Source of the DNA: Eonycteris spelaea
Taxonomy: Eukaryota > Chordata > Mammalia > Chiroptera > Pteropodidae
Direction: 5' to 3'
Assembly (NCBI GenBank): GCA_003508835.1
Contig: PUFA01000022.1
Location: forward strand, 9,424,001-9,488,000
Length of the DNA: 64,000 bases
Within the stretch, counting starts at the first letter, position 1, and each line of letters starts with the position of its first letter. The translations under genes and the position numbers were made by a program. Positions 22,016 through 34,799 of this stretch are shown here, piece by piece. The notes below the pieces were generated by a model, which saw only the letters and a program-made list of their open reading frames with translations, was not told the origin of the DNA and ran no database searches.

Positions 22016-25000
22016 CTAATGTAGCTTCTGGTTAAGCAAATGGTAAGTCCACAGGCGAAGACCTGTTCATCTATTTGAAATATTTACTCCCACCTTCCAC
22101 CCCTCAGGCTCAAAGCTGCTCCTGGCGTCCACAAAGCAGTTAGCTCTGACATCGCCAAACAATCACTGTCACTTGGTAAAATTGAGGAGGAAGTAAAATA
22201 TTTACTGAAGCAGAAACTCTGGGGGGCAGTAACATGCGTGGTTTTCACTTAACTAATGATGCCCACTGACATCCTGCCCACACCTAGGTATTTATTTCAG
22301 AAGCAAAACAAGCCAGGGTACGAATTTGAACTCGGATTCAGGAATATTCAAGATTTTTGTTCAATCTGCAAATTGCTTCTATTGCCACTAACTAAAATGA
22401 GACAAGATCCTTGCTTAAATGGCTTGCCATCCTCAGAATGCCCTGAATATTTGTTTTCGGTAAATGTTTGAGAATGATCTTGAAAGCATGCAAGAGAATA
22501 GAGAATGAAAATAAAATCATACTGAAGCTGGGTATCTTTCAGCGTCTCCCAGTTGCTGAGAGGTATAATTAGGGCAAATATATAATTTTTTGCTCAACCC
22601 AGGACAAGTGGCATAAACTGGGTCTTCTTGGGCAGATGCTACACATGGTTGTCTTAGGTATAATCAGCTTCTATCGCATTAGGAGATGGGAAAAGGCCAG
22701 CAAAGATGAGTGCATGTAAAAATGTCAAAAGCTCTGTGGTTTGCATCCTACTCAGATTGAATTCAAGGGTCACAGATGTTGATCAAAATATTCATATTGC
22801 CAATTTACACTAATTTCACTAGTTTGTAAGTATCAGGCAAGGCTGTTCAATAAATGACCTGGCAAATTAATCTATTTCCCCCCATTAGTTTCCTACTCTT
22901 TAGCATGACAATATCAGATACCCTGTTAAAGCAAAGGACAGGCAAGCTGTGTAACTGACACATTGGGATTCCTCCTTGGAGACGAGTCTGTCTGCTTGCC
23001 GCCGCCCCCAGCCCCCCAGCCCCCCGCCGCCGCTCCGATCCAGCCAGGCCCTGGATTTTCAGTTCTTACAGTGTAATCAGAATAAGTGTAAGAGGACTCT
23101 GATTTTCCAGAGGGACCAGGCAGTCTGAAAAGGTACGTCTTCAACATCATTAGCAGTTCATCTTCTAAAACCTCAGGGCAGCCCCCAGGCAGCCCCTCCT
23201 GCGCTCCCCGCTCCCCGCTCCTCGCCTGCCACCCCTCTCCTCTTCGGTGTCGGCTTATCAAATTAATGAAGCCTATCTAGACGGGAGGAAGTCGGGGTAG
23301 AAGACAGTGGCTTAAGAGCAATTCGAGGCAAACCCCTCCTCCCTTCTTTAAAAAAAAAGTAGGACTGATGTGTGTGTGTGGGGGGGGGTGGATCGGAATA
23401 TTTTCCTCTTAGAAAGGGAAGAGGAAGGGGAAATGGGGCGGGGGTGGGGGCTGCCGAGCTTGGCTCTGGGCTCCCTGAAGGAGGGGATGTCTGTTTACTT
23501 TCTCTGCCTGAGCATTTGCATGTTAAAAAGGCACAGTTCCTTTGTGGGCAGGATTTATCTGGGCCGTATTTTCTACTTGACAGAGCAGAATGCGGGGTGA
23601 GGACCCCAGGTAAAGGATAAAGAACTTCCTGCGACCTTCCCTCTCACCTTTGTATCAGAGTGACGCCCCCCCCCGCCCCCCTCAACACACACACACAGGG
23701 AGGCCAGGCCAGGGTGGGGTTTCCGTGACACTGTGCAGCGTGGCGGGGGGGGGGGGTGGCAGGGGGCAGATCCCACCCTCCAGCCGTGGGCAGCATGGGC
23801 TGCTCAGCACAGGAGCTCAAGGCAGTGCCATGAGAGCCTCTCCATCCCCGTATCCGGGAGAGACAATTTTCAGCGCGAGGTACAAAACACATCAATATCT
23901 CTCATCACGTCACTGACCTAAATATAGACAATGGCTTCAAGGGGGAAAAAAAAAAAGTTGCACATTCTTTTCTACCTGCAAATGCTGCAGAGTGCTTCCC
24001 ACAAGCGCAGCAACGAGGAACAATAGCTGACCCGTCAGATGAGGCGGAATCGGGGAGAAGGGCGCTCTGGGCAGGCTGCTGTGACCAGGCCGCCACGGCC
24101 AATCCTCCTTTGTAACCCTGGGTCCCCACGGCGCTTTGGGAGTGGTTTTGGGTCCCTTGCCAGCTTTTCCAGGGGGAGCCCTGCGGGAGAGGGGGCGCAT
24201 GCCATGGGTCTCTTCCTGGCTCAGCCAAGCTGGGTCTTCACTGGGCAGGGCAGGTCTCTGATCCACAGAGAGGGGACGCCTGAGGGAGCTGTCAGTGTCT
24301 TTGTGGCCCCTGAGTGGCCGTCCCAGCAGCCACTTCTAGCCACCCCCGCACACCAGCCCTCCACTCTCGTCCGTGCCTCCTCCTGCAGATTTTAGGCCAA
24401 ACCTTCCTAAGGACTCAGGAAAGCTGCCATGGGCTGGCTCACTTGCTTACGCCACAGAGGGTGTCAGGAAACGTTACTTGTTCCTCACAGTACCAACCTG
24501 CGGTTGGGCAGAGAGCCTCCTGAGGCTCTGTTCATGAGTGCGTGCCTTTTTATTAACGTGGGGATTACTCACCTGCTGGGTGAACAGAAAGGATATCTTA
24601 GGAGCTTTTTTGAACACGAATGCTGTCACCAGGGACCCTGGGAAAGGTACCCGGACAAAACATTAAGTATGGACAGAACGTGTCCTCAGCGACAGGATGC
24701 CATTGTCGGCCCTCCATCGTGGAGGAGGAGTCACATGTCCCTCGCATATTTCTACTGCTCTTCCTGTTCGCTCAGGCAACTATCTGCATAAGAACAGCCT
24801 GTGTGGAGGCTCCCAGAGTGGGGCATAATTGCCTGCCCTTAGGGAACCAGCAAGCACTTCAGGCTTAAGCTGTCCACAACTCTTTCTACTGAGGCCCAAA
24901 CACAAACTCGTGCTCTTTTGTGTTGGCCAAGCATCCACCTGTGCTGCCATCAGTTTGTTTCTTCAGAGGACATATACACATCCTTGCAAGAACACATTAC

Positions 25001-26544
25001 ACCGTCACGCAAAGAGTCCGTGGGGGAAAAAAAAAATTGGGGAAAATAAAAGAAAGAACATATGTTGCACCAGATAATATAAGGAAGCTAAGGCACCACT
25101 GCAAATGAAATAAAATAAAAAACAATGGAAGAACACCAACGAGAGTTTAGGACGGAAAGAAAGTAAACTAGAAGCTCTGGTGAAAAACGACCACGGAGAG
25201 AGGTTTTTGCTAAAGCAAGACCAGCATCTGCCACAGGTCAGTAACACTTCTGGGCATGACCGTCTGGGTAGGGGCTTCCCAGATGCTCACTGCCCTTCCA
25301 AAAAGTGAGGCTGAACCAGAGCACAGAAAAGGGGGAGCTACATTTCCTCACAACTGAAGACTGAAAGGGTGGCTCTGGATTTCAAATACCGGTTCTCAGT
25401 TACCACGACTAGAAAGGGCATCGAGTCGCTCTATGCCGTGCCCTTCATCAGCAGACTAACTGCTGGTGGCTTCTCAAATGGATCCGGGAGTGGGGTGTGG
25501 GTGTGGGAGCTGGGACGTCCTGACACAGTAACCCGAAGTCTTTCCAGAAAGTTTGTTTGCATTGGTTTCCGCTTCCCTAACAGACCCTTCGAAATACACT
25601 CTCTGGGATAAGGTGCATGCAATGAAAAATTACCGAGGACTAAAGAGAAAAAAATAGACAATAATTTATTTGGTCAAGAAGAAATATGCCCAGAGTCATT
25701 TTTTCCAACCCAATATCTTGGTTAATTAAGCATTTTCCAACCTATGCCGAGAATACTAATAGTAATCTAATACTATACTACTCATTACTAATAAAACATA
25801 TTTATGAAATGGAAATATAATGTGTATTTCCAAAATGTGGTTATAAATGACTTACTCGAAGACACAATTTAAAATGGTTTGAGAAATGAGTCTTTAATAA
25901 AGAATTGATGAGGATGATGACTGCTGATAATAATTCTATTTGGTGAGATTATGTGGTTTGCTGTGGCAATTTGAGCCGAGGTGATTGCCTCAAAAATTAC
26001 TGCAAGTAACTAATATAGGGAAATTTAATTGATGATAAATACAGTGGTGGTATGTCAACTCTTGAAAAAGTGATCATGTAATTGAAGGATCCAGCATGGT
26101 CTAGTGTGCTGATTATACTCTGTCCAGTATTATCAGCGTGCTATTTGTCTGACATATCTGCACATAGTAGGGATTTAAGAGGTGAGTGAATAAGTACCTA
26201 TAATTATTCTTCAATGTGCGTTCCTATATGCAATTATAGTTCATCACAAATCCATTAACATTTAGAAAGAAATATATGATGTGGCTTAGGATAGAGACTC
26301 CATGGTATTTATAATGGTTAAGTGGATGCTCAGCACAGTCACAAAGCCTTGACATTAGGGCACTGGGATGTAGCCTGAGCTTTGTAAAAGGGGTAAAAAT
26401 AAAGAAACAAACCACAGAAGCTCGCTTTTTTTGATGGTACCACTATACTCATAGGTCAGGGTATCCTGACTTGAGCAAAGCATTTGCCATACTTCTTTTG
26501 CTACCCTTTTGAACAAAGAGTTTTCAGCGTACTACTAGACCTGT
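22016..26544. other. Repeat-poor unique interval
   Basis: About 4.5 kb with almost no recognisable interspersed repeat. The sequence alternates between AT-rich stretches (22560-22900, 25640-26100) and GC-rich ones (22990-23240, 23400-24400). A C-rich strand at 22999-23035, a G4 motif at 23427-23450 and a run of 13 G near 23743-23755 are present. Open frames of 60-120 codons overlap on both strands of the GC-rich part without any domain. Scarcity of repeats is what an interval under constraint can show, but this is only suggestive. Confidence 0.45.
23427..23450 (+). other. G-quadruplex motif
   Basis: Four G runs of 4, 4, 5 and 5 bases are separated by loops of AAAT, C and T, which fits the standard G3+N1-7 pattern on the plus strand. 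Confidence 0.7.
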
Positions 26545-26768
26545 AGAGATATCTCACTAAATACTAGGCACCATGTCCTCGACAGGAGACCATCAAAGAA
26601 AAAAACAAAACCCTGACCATCAAGGAACTAAAAGTCTAGGGAGGCTAAACAAATGAACGGAAGAAAAATGCAGCATAATAAATGACAAATGTTGCAACGA
26701 GTGTGTGGGGCAGGTGCCTCCAGGAGATAAAGGTTGAAAGTGGGCCAGAGAAGGCTCTGCGGAAGAGG
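26545..26768 (+). repeat. Ancient interspersed repeat, left part (family not assigned)
   Basis: 'catcaaggaactaaaagtct', 'gcagcataataaatgacaaa' and 'gccagagaaggctctgcgga' follow an old mammalian repeat that describes itself by 'gaaggcctctctgaggag'-type sequence. The element continues at 27375, so the block between is an insertion. Confidence 0.5.
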
Positions 26769-27374
26769 CAAGTCTCTCTCTTTTTCTAAAAGTATGTTTT
26801 AATTGCTGATGAATTGTGGTCCTTACAACGCAAACACAAAAGTGCACATGGATCATTGGCTTCCAGGGCTGGTTGTGGGGTGCAAACCCTCGGGGGTGCT
26901 TCTCCCTCACGAGCCTGACACCTTTAACGGGTGATCCTTTTTTTTTCTCTCCCAGAAATACCTTTTGTTTTCACTCTTCTTGACTCTGTCCATTTATCCA
27001 TGCATTTCTCTCCTGCCTCTCCCCAATTGTATTGAGAGATCACTGACATAGAGCACTACAGCATGTAGAAGATTAAGGCACACAGCATAATGATTTGACT
27101 TACATGTACCGTGAAATGATTACCCTGATAATTTTAGTTAACATCCATTACCTCACATACATACAAAAAGAGAAAAAAGTTTTTTTTTGCTTGTCATGAA
27201 ACTCTGGGGATAGACTCTCTCGGCGACTTTCAAACGTCCCATCCAGGAGCGTAAACTGTAGTCACCGCACGGGCGCATCTCGCCCCTAGTACTTATTTAT
27301 CTTGTAACTGCAAGTTTGTACCTCTTGACAGCCCTCCACACCTCCGCTGCCCTCCCCAGAAACACAAATCTGAT
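26769..27374 (+). mobile_element. L1 3' fragment inserted in an older repeat
   Basis: From about 27020 the L1 3' end is recognisable: 'attgtattgagagatcactg', 'gattaaggcacacagcataa', 'aaactgtagtcaccgcacgg', 'tagtacttatttatcttgta' and 'actgcaagtttgtacctctt'. The left 240 bp are not assigned and may be part of the same insertion. The older repeat resumes at 27375. Confidence 0.65.
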
Positions 27375-27665
27375 CGAAGAAGTGATTCTTGCATTAAGCC
27401 TTAAAGGAGCAACAGACGTTTCTAAGGCAGGTTAAGTGTTCCCAAAGACTTTGAGGCAGAGAAACAGCCTGTGATGACATGAAGAGCGTGGTCTAGTGGA
27501 GGGACTGCTGTGGCAGGTCCCAGAGGATGCGCGAGGGAGGGAAAGGAGATGAGCCTGCGAAGGTTGACAGGGGGCAGATGATGAAGTTGGATGACATACC
27601 AAGGATCTGGATTCTACTCGGCAGTGATGGACATGCCCTGAAGGAATTCTGCTCTGTTTGTATTA
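27375..27665 (+). repeat. Ancient interspersed repeat, right part
   Basis: 'tttctaaggcaggttaagtg', 'ttgaggcagagaaacagcct', 'ggagatgagcctgcgaaggt', 'gacagggggcagatgatgaa' and 'ggatctggattctactcggc' continue the repeat of 26545-26768 in the same order and orientation. Confidence 0.5.
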
Positions 27666-28479
27666 GTGATTTGTATACTGCCCTAGAAAGCAAGAAGAAT
27701 GACAATTGGAAGAAAAAGAAATCTTACCAGGCCAGCAAAGGTAAGTATTAATACTCGAATACACAGATTCACAAACACTAAGTCGCTCTTGCACTGTGCG
27801 AGGTAAATTTTCTCCAACTGTGGTCTAGGTTAAAAGGTTTGAGGTCTTTAAATGATGCGAGCACCTTTAGGCTGCAGGTGAAGTGGGGTCATTTTTACTG
27901 AACTCTGCATTGGTCAAATGACACCTGGGATTTTATATATAGATCTGAGCAGCTCATTTTTAAAGAAGATATCAGAGATTATGAGATATATTTCTGATAT
28001 TATCACGTCAGAAAGAGGACCACCTTTGCGACAAAGGGTCAGATAACTATGCTAATGTAAGGAATAGTGGCAGGCTCGGGGGAATGTCTAAGTTGGGAAA
28101 GAGAAGGTAGAGAAATAGGAAAGCTTTTTGTTAGTTCTCGAAAGGTTGCACGTGAAAAGAGGGGTGGATTTACCTCGTGTCACAGCATAAGAACAAGGTG
28201 GAGGTTAAATAGAGATTGATTTCAGCCGATGCAAGGAAGGACTTTCAAATCATTCCATGTCCAAAAAAGGAAACTGAATGATAAGCGAGCACTCGACAGC
28301 CATTCTGACAAAGAGTTGTGGAGGAGATGTCTGCTCTTGGCAAGAGGTAGATCGGGATGACCTTGACAATCCTCTTTCGACCCACAGATTCTCTAAAATG
28401 TCAATATATCCTGGCTACATCAGCTAGCTATAATTTCAGAAGCACCAACGATCCCATATAATTTACATGTCTGGAAATC

Positions 28480-28830
28480 TAGTTTCTGTTAAAATAATCA
28501 CCAACTGGTTTTTTGCACACTGCCAGTTTCCGAGGAGGATGAAACAATGAGCCATCAACTATCGCCTCTCTGTTCCTCAGGGAGGCACACAACGTAATCC
28601 CGTGGGTGATCGCTGAGTTTTCATGAAATTTGGGGATTAATCCCGCTTTGGCATTCATTAGGAGGCAGAAACCAGAAATAGTTATATTAACAATGGAATG
28701 TATAATGTATGCTGAGGTTACAAATGATTCCTTTGAGTTACGAAACCAAAAACGATAAAATTGATATTGACAGCATGCTCAGAACATAATGTGTAGTCCA
28801 CATTCTGGCGGCCGGGCTCTCAGGAGATTA
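28480..28830. other. Candidate conserved non-coding block
   Basis: Repeat-free sequence with several short AT-rich words typical of homeodomain or HMG-box sites, such as 'ggggattaatcccgc' (a bicoid/Otx-like TAATCCC site in a near palindrome), 'cattcattagg' and 'aacaatgga'. It looks like developmental enhancer sequence, but this is inference and no alignment was possible. Confidence 0.25.
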
Positions 28831-29776
28831 GCGAAAAATTGAGAAGTTTTCTTTTCCAAATTTGTACCAATGGCACCACCATGATCACCCAAATCCCTCA
28901 GAGAACAGGGGAGGTTTCAACTTTCATAAGCAAGGGACAATCAAAGAGGTCATGGTGAGGAGGTATCCAATTACTTGTTGCTAAACCAGGAGAAGTATCA
29001 ATTTCACACACCAGAGATCTATTTCCACCTATTATTTATTATAAAATCCTCGGGGTAAAAATTAACTTGAGACTGCCGTTTTAAATTTTTAATGATTTTT
29101 TAAGAGCTCGGATGAAGGTCTTGGAGTCTGTTTTGGGAGAAATAATCAACACTCAAAACCTTAAAACAAAAAATCTGAATGAGCCAAATATTTTCAGATT
29201 CACTGCCACAAACCCAAACCCAAACACCCGGACCCTGTGGAGAACCTTCAGAGTGAGACGCCCCTGTCTCACTGAGGTCAGTTTCCCCAGATGATCAATA
29301 CACGGCTCCCTGCTTATTGATAAAGTCATCTTACGTACCCACATCTATCACTGACCAAGAGGATGGGGGACTTGCTGATCTGAGTGACCACGTGGGAACC
29401 AGAAGAGCACTTCTCACCTGACAAAGGGACCAAATATATGTACACACTTGAGCGTGACCTCAGATCCGAACGGGGGAGGCCTCCTTCTCCTGTGTGTGGC
29501 CAGACTGAGATGCTGAGCATGTGGCCAGGAGGAAAAAAAAAATCAATCAAACCAAACATGAGAGCCTGAGGAACAAAGGCCACACCGTGCCCGGAGTTGA
29601 TCTCCACACATTTTAGTACGGATTGTTTCGAATGCGCGGGAGGAGCTGGCTGTAGCTGCTGCCTGTACCTCGCATCTCCCGGAGAGAGAAGAATCAGTAA
29701 ATACAGCAGGAATATGGCCGGTGTCTTCTTACTAACCCTTCAGCCTCAAAAAGTAAGAATGTACAAAAGTCATTAC

Positions 29777-29796
29777 TTAAAAAAAATTTTTTTTAA
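29777..29796. repeat. Perfect 20-bp AT palindrome
   Basis: TT, eight A, eight T, AA form an exact inverted repeat. The A-tract/T-tract junction could be a bent or cruciform-prone site. Confidence 0.85.
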
Positions 29797-31014
29797 AGAG
29801 GAGACCTTCATCTTAAAGTGAAACGTGGAAAAGCAGACGTCCATGTCATTGCATAAGCTGGGTAAACAAGTGATCTTAAAGATCCTTTGGCCGTAAGTTT
29901 AAGTATCTGATACTCCTGAAACATCCTTCTGTGACCACCATGGGCTCCTCTTAAATGTTAAGTGCCAGCCTTGAAAGAAGGGGGATGCAGGTCCTTTATT
30001 TCTAGCTAAGAAAAACAACAACAGGCCAGAGAGCATAACAGTCATTTATGATTTTGCGGGGGTATTATCATCCAGTAATAAGTGCAACTTGAAACCGCCA
30101 ATTATCTCATAAGAGGGGTATCACCTTTCCTGTTGTAAATGACTGTGTCGGTAAGTGAAGGCTCGGCTCACACACCCTTCGTCATGTCATCAGTAGCTTT
30201 CGAGCAGCAGAAATGAGCCGGGGCAGCACAGAGGAAACAAACAAAAACGGTCGAGGCCCAAACACTCAAGTTGCTCAGGGACCCAGAGATGGGCCGGAGG
30301 AGGAGGACGGAGAGAGGAGGAGGGCGGGGGGGGGGGAGCAGCGTGGAGCCGCCTGGAGCAGTCAGTAGGTCACACACACGCGGTGCTTGGCAGCAAACTC
30401 AGTTTACAAAGAGACATCTGTTCCATTACTCCAATGCATTGTGGCTAATTACATCCTGGCCCGTCTGTGAAATGACAGCCACTTATTCTCCAGTGAACCG
30501 TAAAATCTGTACATGTTCGATTTGGGGAGTGGGGGAGCAGAGGAGTGGAGGCTGGGGCGGGAGGTAAGGGGAGCCGCCACGGGGAAGGAGAAAAGACAGG
30601 CGAAAACCCAAGAAATAACGCTTTCTAGCACGTCGGTGGCGGTGCGGTCCGCGTGGAGGGAATAGGGTGAAAAATAGCGTTTGGATGCTGAGTTCAGAGG
30701 CCGCAAGTTTAAGATGAAAGAACCGGTTCTCACAGCTGTTGCTTTTCCTTCCTAGCGAAGGGCTGCAGAGAGCCAAGGCTTGCTCGCTTACCGTTCTCCA
30801 TCATCATTATCCCGGGGCTGTGGCTTGGGGACAGACAGACTCGCCCATTTGCTGCAGTCTCTGGGGCCTTGTAAAAAAGAGGCAGCTGGTCAGAACCAGG
30901 GTGAGGCTGGTGGTGGGGGCGGGGAAGGGGCTCTCCCGTAAGCCCTTGAGAGCAAGTAAAGCGCTGTTTCCACGCTCACACAGGCACCCTGCGTTAGACA
31001 GGAGCGCCTGGGAT

Positions 31015-31034
31015 GGGCTGCGGGTGGGGGTGGG
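31015..31034 (+). other. G-quadruplex motif
   Basis: Four G runs of 3, 3, 5 and 3 bases are separated by CTGC, T and T, within the standard loop limits. A run of 11 or so G follows at about 31108-31119. Confidence 0.7.
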
Positions 31035-31594
31035 CTTCCGGCAGAGTGGGGAGAGATCTACGTCCAGGGTTTTTAAGAGGAAAAAAATCAGTGAAAGAAG
31101 CCGAGGGCGGGGGGGGGGGGTCATGGAAGATGCTCCTCCTGCCTTCAGCTGACATTAAAACTTATCCTAACCAAAATCCGAAATCACTTATGTACTTGGT
31201 GACAAGTACAAGGAAAACAGAAATGGGAAACGCGGCACACTGCCATTTTGAAGTTAGATTCAATCCACTGTGGGGTTTAATAGGAAACTTATCTTCATTC
31301 CTACACAAAGGCTTTCTGCCAGAGGATTTACGCTGCTCTTGGAGTCTGTATTAAACAACTGATGACATTATGGGTTCCCAGGGTGGGTAAACATCGATCT
31401 TTCTTCCCCCTTGAACAATACTATCTTCCATGGATCACACCTGCTGGCTTGAAAGATCTGGCAGCTCTGTGGAGGGGAGGGTCACCCCATAGCTTCTACT
31501 CACTGCCGCCACCGGACACTGCCTGATTCTATTCTCTTTGCCACCCTGCACAATGCCTGGGGGCCCCCACGACCAGCTAGTGCTGTGAAACGGG

Positions 31595-31745
31595 GCTTTT
31601 CAGACTTGAAGGTGCATGATAGTCACTGGGACTGTGGTAAATGCAGACTCTGGTTCAGGAGGTCCTGGGTGGGGACTGAGCTCCTGCGTTTCTAGCAAGT
31701 TCCAAAGTGAAGCTGGCTCTGCAGAGAACAGCAAAGCTCTTAAAC
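31595..31745 (+). mobile_element. MER5A-like hAT-Charlie MITE
   Basis: 'cttttcagacttgaaggtgc' resembles the left end, followed by 'atgatagtcactgggactgt', 'tctggttcaggaggtcctgg' and 'gcgtttctagcaagttccaa', all in the order of MER5A. The right terminal repeat is decayed. It is non-autonomous and has no coding capacity. Confidence 0.7.
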
Positions 31746-33929
31746 ACACTCCCCCCCCCCCCAACTTCTAGAACGGGCTGGAATAAAGCAGAGTACTTGA
31801 ACGTGAAGCACTGCACATAATAGCTCTGGGAATGTTACTACTTTTGAGCCAAAGTAATTTTAACAAGTCCATTGACCACAGAGATCATCAAAGGGTGACT
31901 GCCCCTTTCTGGGGGAGGCAGAGGGGTGTGAAGTAGTTAGAGAGACGGTGTGAAGCTTGAAATAGGCCCCCCGATTTTATGTTTACTCTAAGAAGTTAAT
32001 ATCCTTCGGTTCACAAAGGAAACAGAATCTTTAAGGAGGCCCGGCCTTCCGGTTGGGCAGGGAAGCAAACAGTTCTGGCACCGGTCCCAGGGACAGGGAC
32101 GGGGGAGTAAAACCAGAGGGTCCCCTTCTTCCGATGCATGTCCTCGCATAGTAATTTGGATTGAACGAAAGTTAACTAAAGTTTAACTAAAGCAAAAGTT
32201 CGCACTTAGAGCAGGGGCTGAAGGAGAGAGCTGACCCCTTCGTCCCAGCTCAGAGATGACCCCATGTGTCGCCAGCATGCACGAGCAGCCTTGGTTGCCC
32301 GTATGTGCACGTTTCTGTCCTGCATGGGGAGAGAGTGAGTTTTAGCTTATGCTGCAGGGCGCCTGGTATTACGCCACAGGTACTAAGTGTTCAATGAACG
32401 CGGCCGACTGACCACAGATCCTACAGATCCGTAAGGTCAGCTTTCATTCATTATCTGAGGTGCCCTAAGACTGGTTTTGCTTTGGCCCTTGTATTCCTTC
32501 CAGACTCGGAGTCTATGGGTTTCTACAGAAAACAATGGCTAGCCTGGGACCGGGTTTGCAAGTCCCCCCGCAGTGGAGAGCATCACGCAGACCCCTAGGT
32601 AACTGGACACGTTCACAGCCTGGGAAACCAGATTGAAGGCTGAGGGGAGTCTAGAAATGGCCTAATATGACCCCCCAGTTTACCAGTGGGGACCACAGCC
32701 GCTTTTACTCACTGTCCTCACTGAGGCAAAATGAGTAACGGAAGCATCAGCTCCTTGACTTAAACCCCGTTTTCCCAACTATCATTCGGGAGTTTTCCTA
32801 TCACGTCCTGCCTACTGTCTCTCCCCCTAAAGTTTAATATAACTACTCCTTCATTCAATAATAGAAGAGTCGAATATTATTTCGATGAAGAAGGAATTTA
32901 TTGTGGTTCCAAGAAGCGAATCTAGATGCAAAGATTCTAAGAAGAATTCCACCTATGTAATGGAAAAGAGAATAACCTTATAATTCGGGGAGCCTATATA
33001 TTCAGGAACACTTTTTAAAGCTTACCCGTGAAGGTAAAGGAGCAGGGGTGCCCAAGGGTATTATTGGGGTTCTGCAAGAGACAGCAGATTACACGGAAAC
33101 TTATCAGGATGGCCGGCCAAGGTGGCACGTCACAGTGGCCCTTGGCTCTCTAGGTCTGAAATGCGAGGAGACTCACAGTTCTTCTGTCTCCTTACTTCCG
33201 TAGAAGTTTCTAGAGATCAACCACATTATAAAATGCGCCAAAATAATAGATAGCTAAACAGGTAAACAGATATAGAGGAAAGGTGTCACAGGGACTAGAT
33301 GAGACAGACATCTACATAGCAACCGCTCAACAATTTGCCTGCTTTACACTCCTACCGCCTTCCAACTCATCAGTCAAAGAAAAAAAATCTACCAAGGGCG
33401 GTTGGGAGAAATGCATCGATACAATAACATCACAGACCGATACAGTATAAGATTACATCAGCACGAGTCAGCCGGTGACAGGAAATACCCTCAGAGGGTT
33501 GTTATGAGAACTATTTCCAATTCAAAACAACAATGGCGCTCAACTTTATTCCATTACCGACTTCTGCTGTCTTAATGTCGTATTCAGGGGTGCTCAGATT
33601 ACCAATTAAAGGTGGAATACCGCGGGTCCAGCAGGCCAGCCCTGAGAGGGCCCTGCTCAGCATCCTGGCACCTGGGTGTGTCTCCAAGGGCCCAGGAATG
33701 CTGGAGCGGACTAACTTTATTCTTGCTGGAATATGTCATTACTCTCACCTGTAAAACAACACTGCTTTTATTATGATTCAGCTATTTCTCCAAGCAGGTA
33801 CGAGGTGCTGACAGACCTTTAATTTGCGGAAGAGTTACTAACCTCAATACTCACCCCGATACCATCCCTAAGGCAATCTCTTTCCTCTCAAGAGCACAGT
33901 TCATCTCTCTCAGGTGGGGTAAGAGAAGC

Positions 33930-34290
33930 CATTTTCTCCTGCACCACACTTAGGATTATTTTATAATGCTATTAATTGTAATCGTCATAAAAACTTTTTT
34001 TTTTTTTGGCTGAATAAACACCATGCTATTCTGTCTGCATTAGATGAAAAGGACGGAGGGTAAGCTGGCGGAGACATCTGTCCATATTAGATTATATTCC
34101 CACCAGAGAACAGTCTGGCTGGGCAAAGACGGGGCCTGTGGTACATGTTCCTAGATCATCATTACTGGAGGCTGCCCTGCAGGCCTCTCGAGCAAGCCCC
34201 CCTCCGTTTGGCTCCAAGCTACTCTTAATAGTGCTATTAACATGTGTGTGAATCTATTATTAATTTCCAACTAGATACCAGAGTTTTAAC
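33930..34290. other. Candidate conserved non-coding block
   Basis: Repeat-free and rich in TAAT/ATTA words ('gctattaattgtaatcgtca', 'agtgctattaacatgtgtgt', 'ctattattaatttcc') with a T run at 33992-34005. The composition is like vertebrate developmental enhancers, but there is no direct proof. Confidence 0.25.
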
Positions 34291-34759
34291 TTTCTTTGTT
34301 GGGTCATTTTTGCAAAAATACTGCGTTTCACAGTATTTCACTACCTCACAAATATTTACCTCCCCTACAGATGGTCTCTCCTGGCTAGCATCATTCTGAG
34401 TATTTTTGGGGAGGACAGTATCCATTAGATATCGTTTAATCCTTTTTCTTCGCCCTGAGCACCCCTGCTTTGTCCACTGACTAGTTTGGGAAAAGCAGAA
34501 TATCCTTCTTAGAAAATGGAATCCTAAGCTTAGCAAAACGCATTTCTGAGAAAAGGAAATTCTGCAAGTGCTGCTGGTCAGGTCCCCGAGTCAAAAAATG
34601 TTAATCTTGGCTCTTCTACTCATTTGTTTTGTCCGTTCCTTCTCTTGCGAAATGGGTGTACTGTCTAAAGTTTCTGTAGGAAAAATGGTGTTCTGTTATA
34701 TTTAGGATAAGATACTGTTTTGCATGTTCTCCTTCCTTTTACTCTCGAACACGAGAACT

Positions 34760-34799
34760 ATTATTATTATTATTATTATTATTATTTTATTATTATTAA
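34760..34799. repeat. (ATT)n microsatellite
   Basis: About 13 ATT units with a single interruption. Confidence 0.95.

Larger units (their letters stand above)
27666..31594. other. Repeat-poor unique interval
   Basis: About 3.9 kb with no recognised interspersed repeat. AT-rich blocks (28480-28830, 30360-30500) alternate with purine-rich and G-rich stretches (30290-30350, 30520-30580, 30890-31130). A perfect 20-bp palindrome lies at 29777-29796. Open frames up to 137 codons in the G-rich part have no recognisable domain. Confidence 0.45.

Noticed and set aside
22999..23035. C-rich strand as a G-quadruplex motif
   Set aside because: On the G strand only three long G runs are present unless a six-base run is split, so it does not meet the standard pattern.
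27527..27751. 74-codon open frame resembling a small exon
   Set aside because: It lies mostly within an ancient repeat that continues from 26545.
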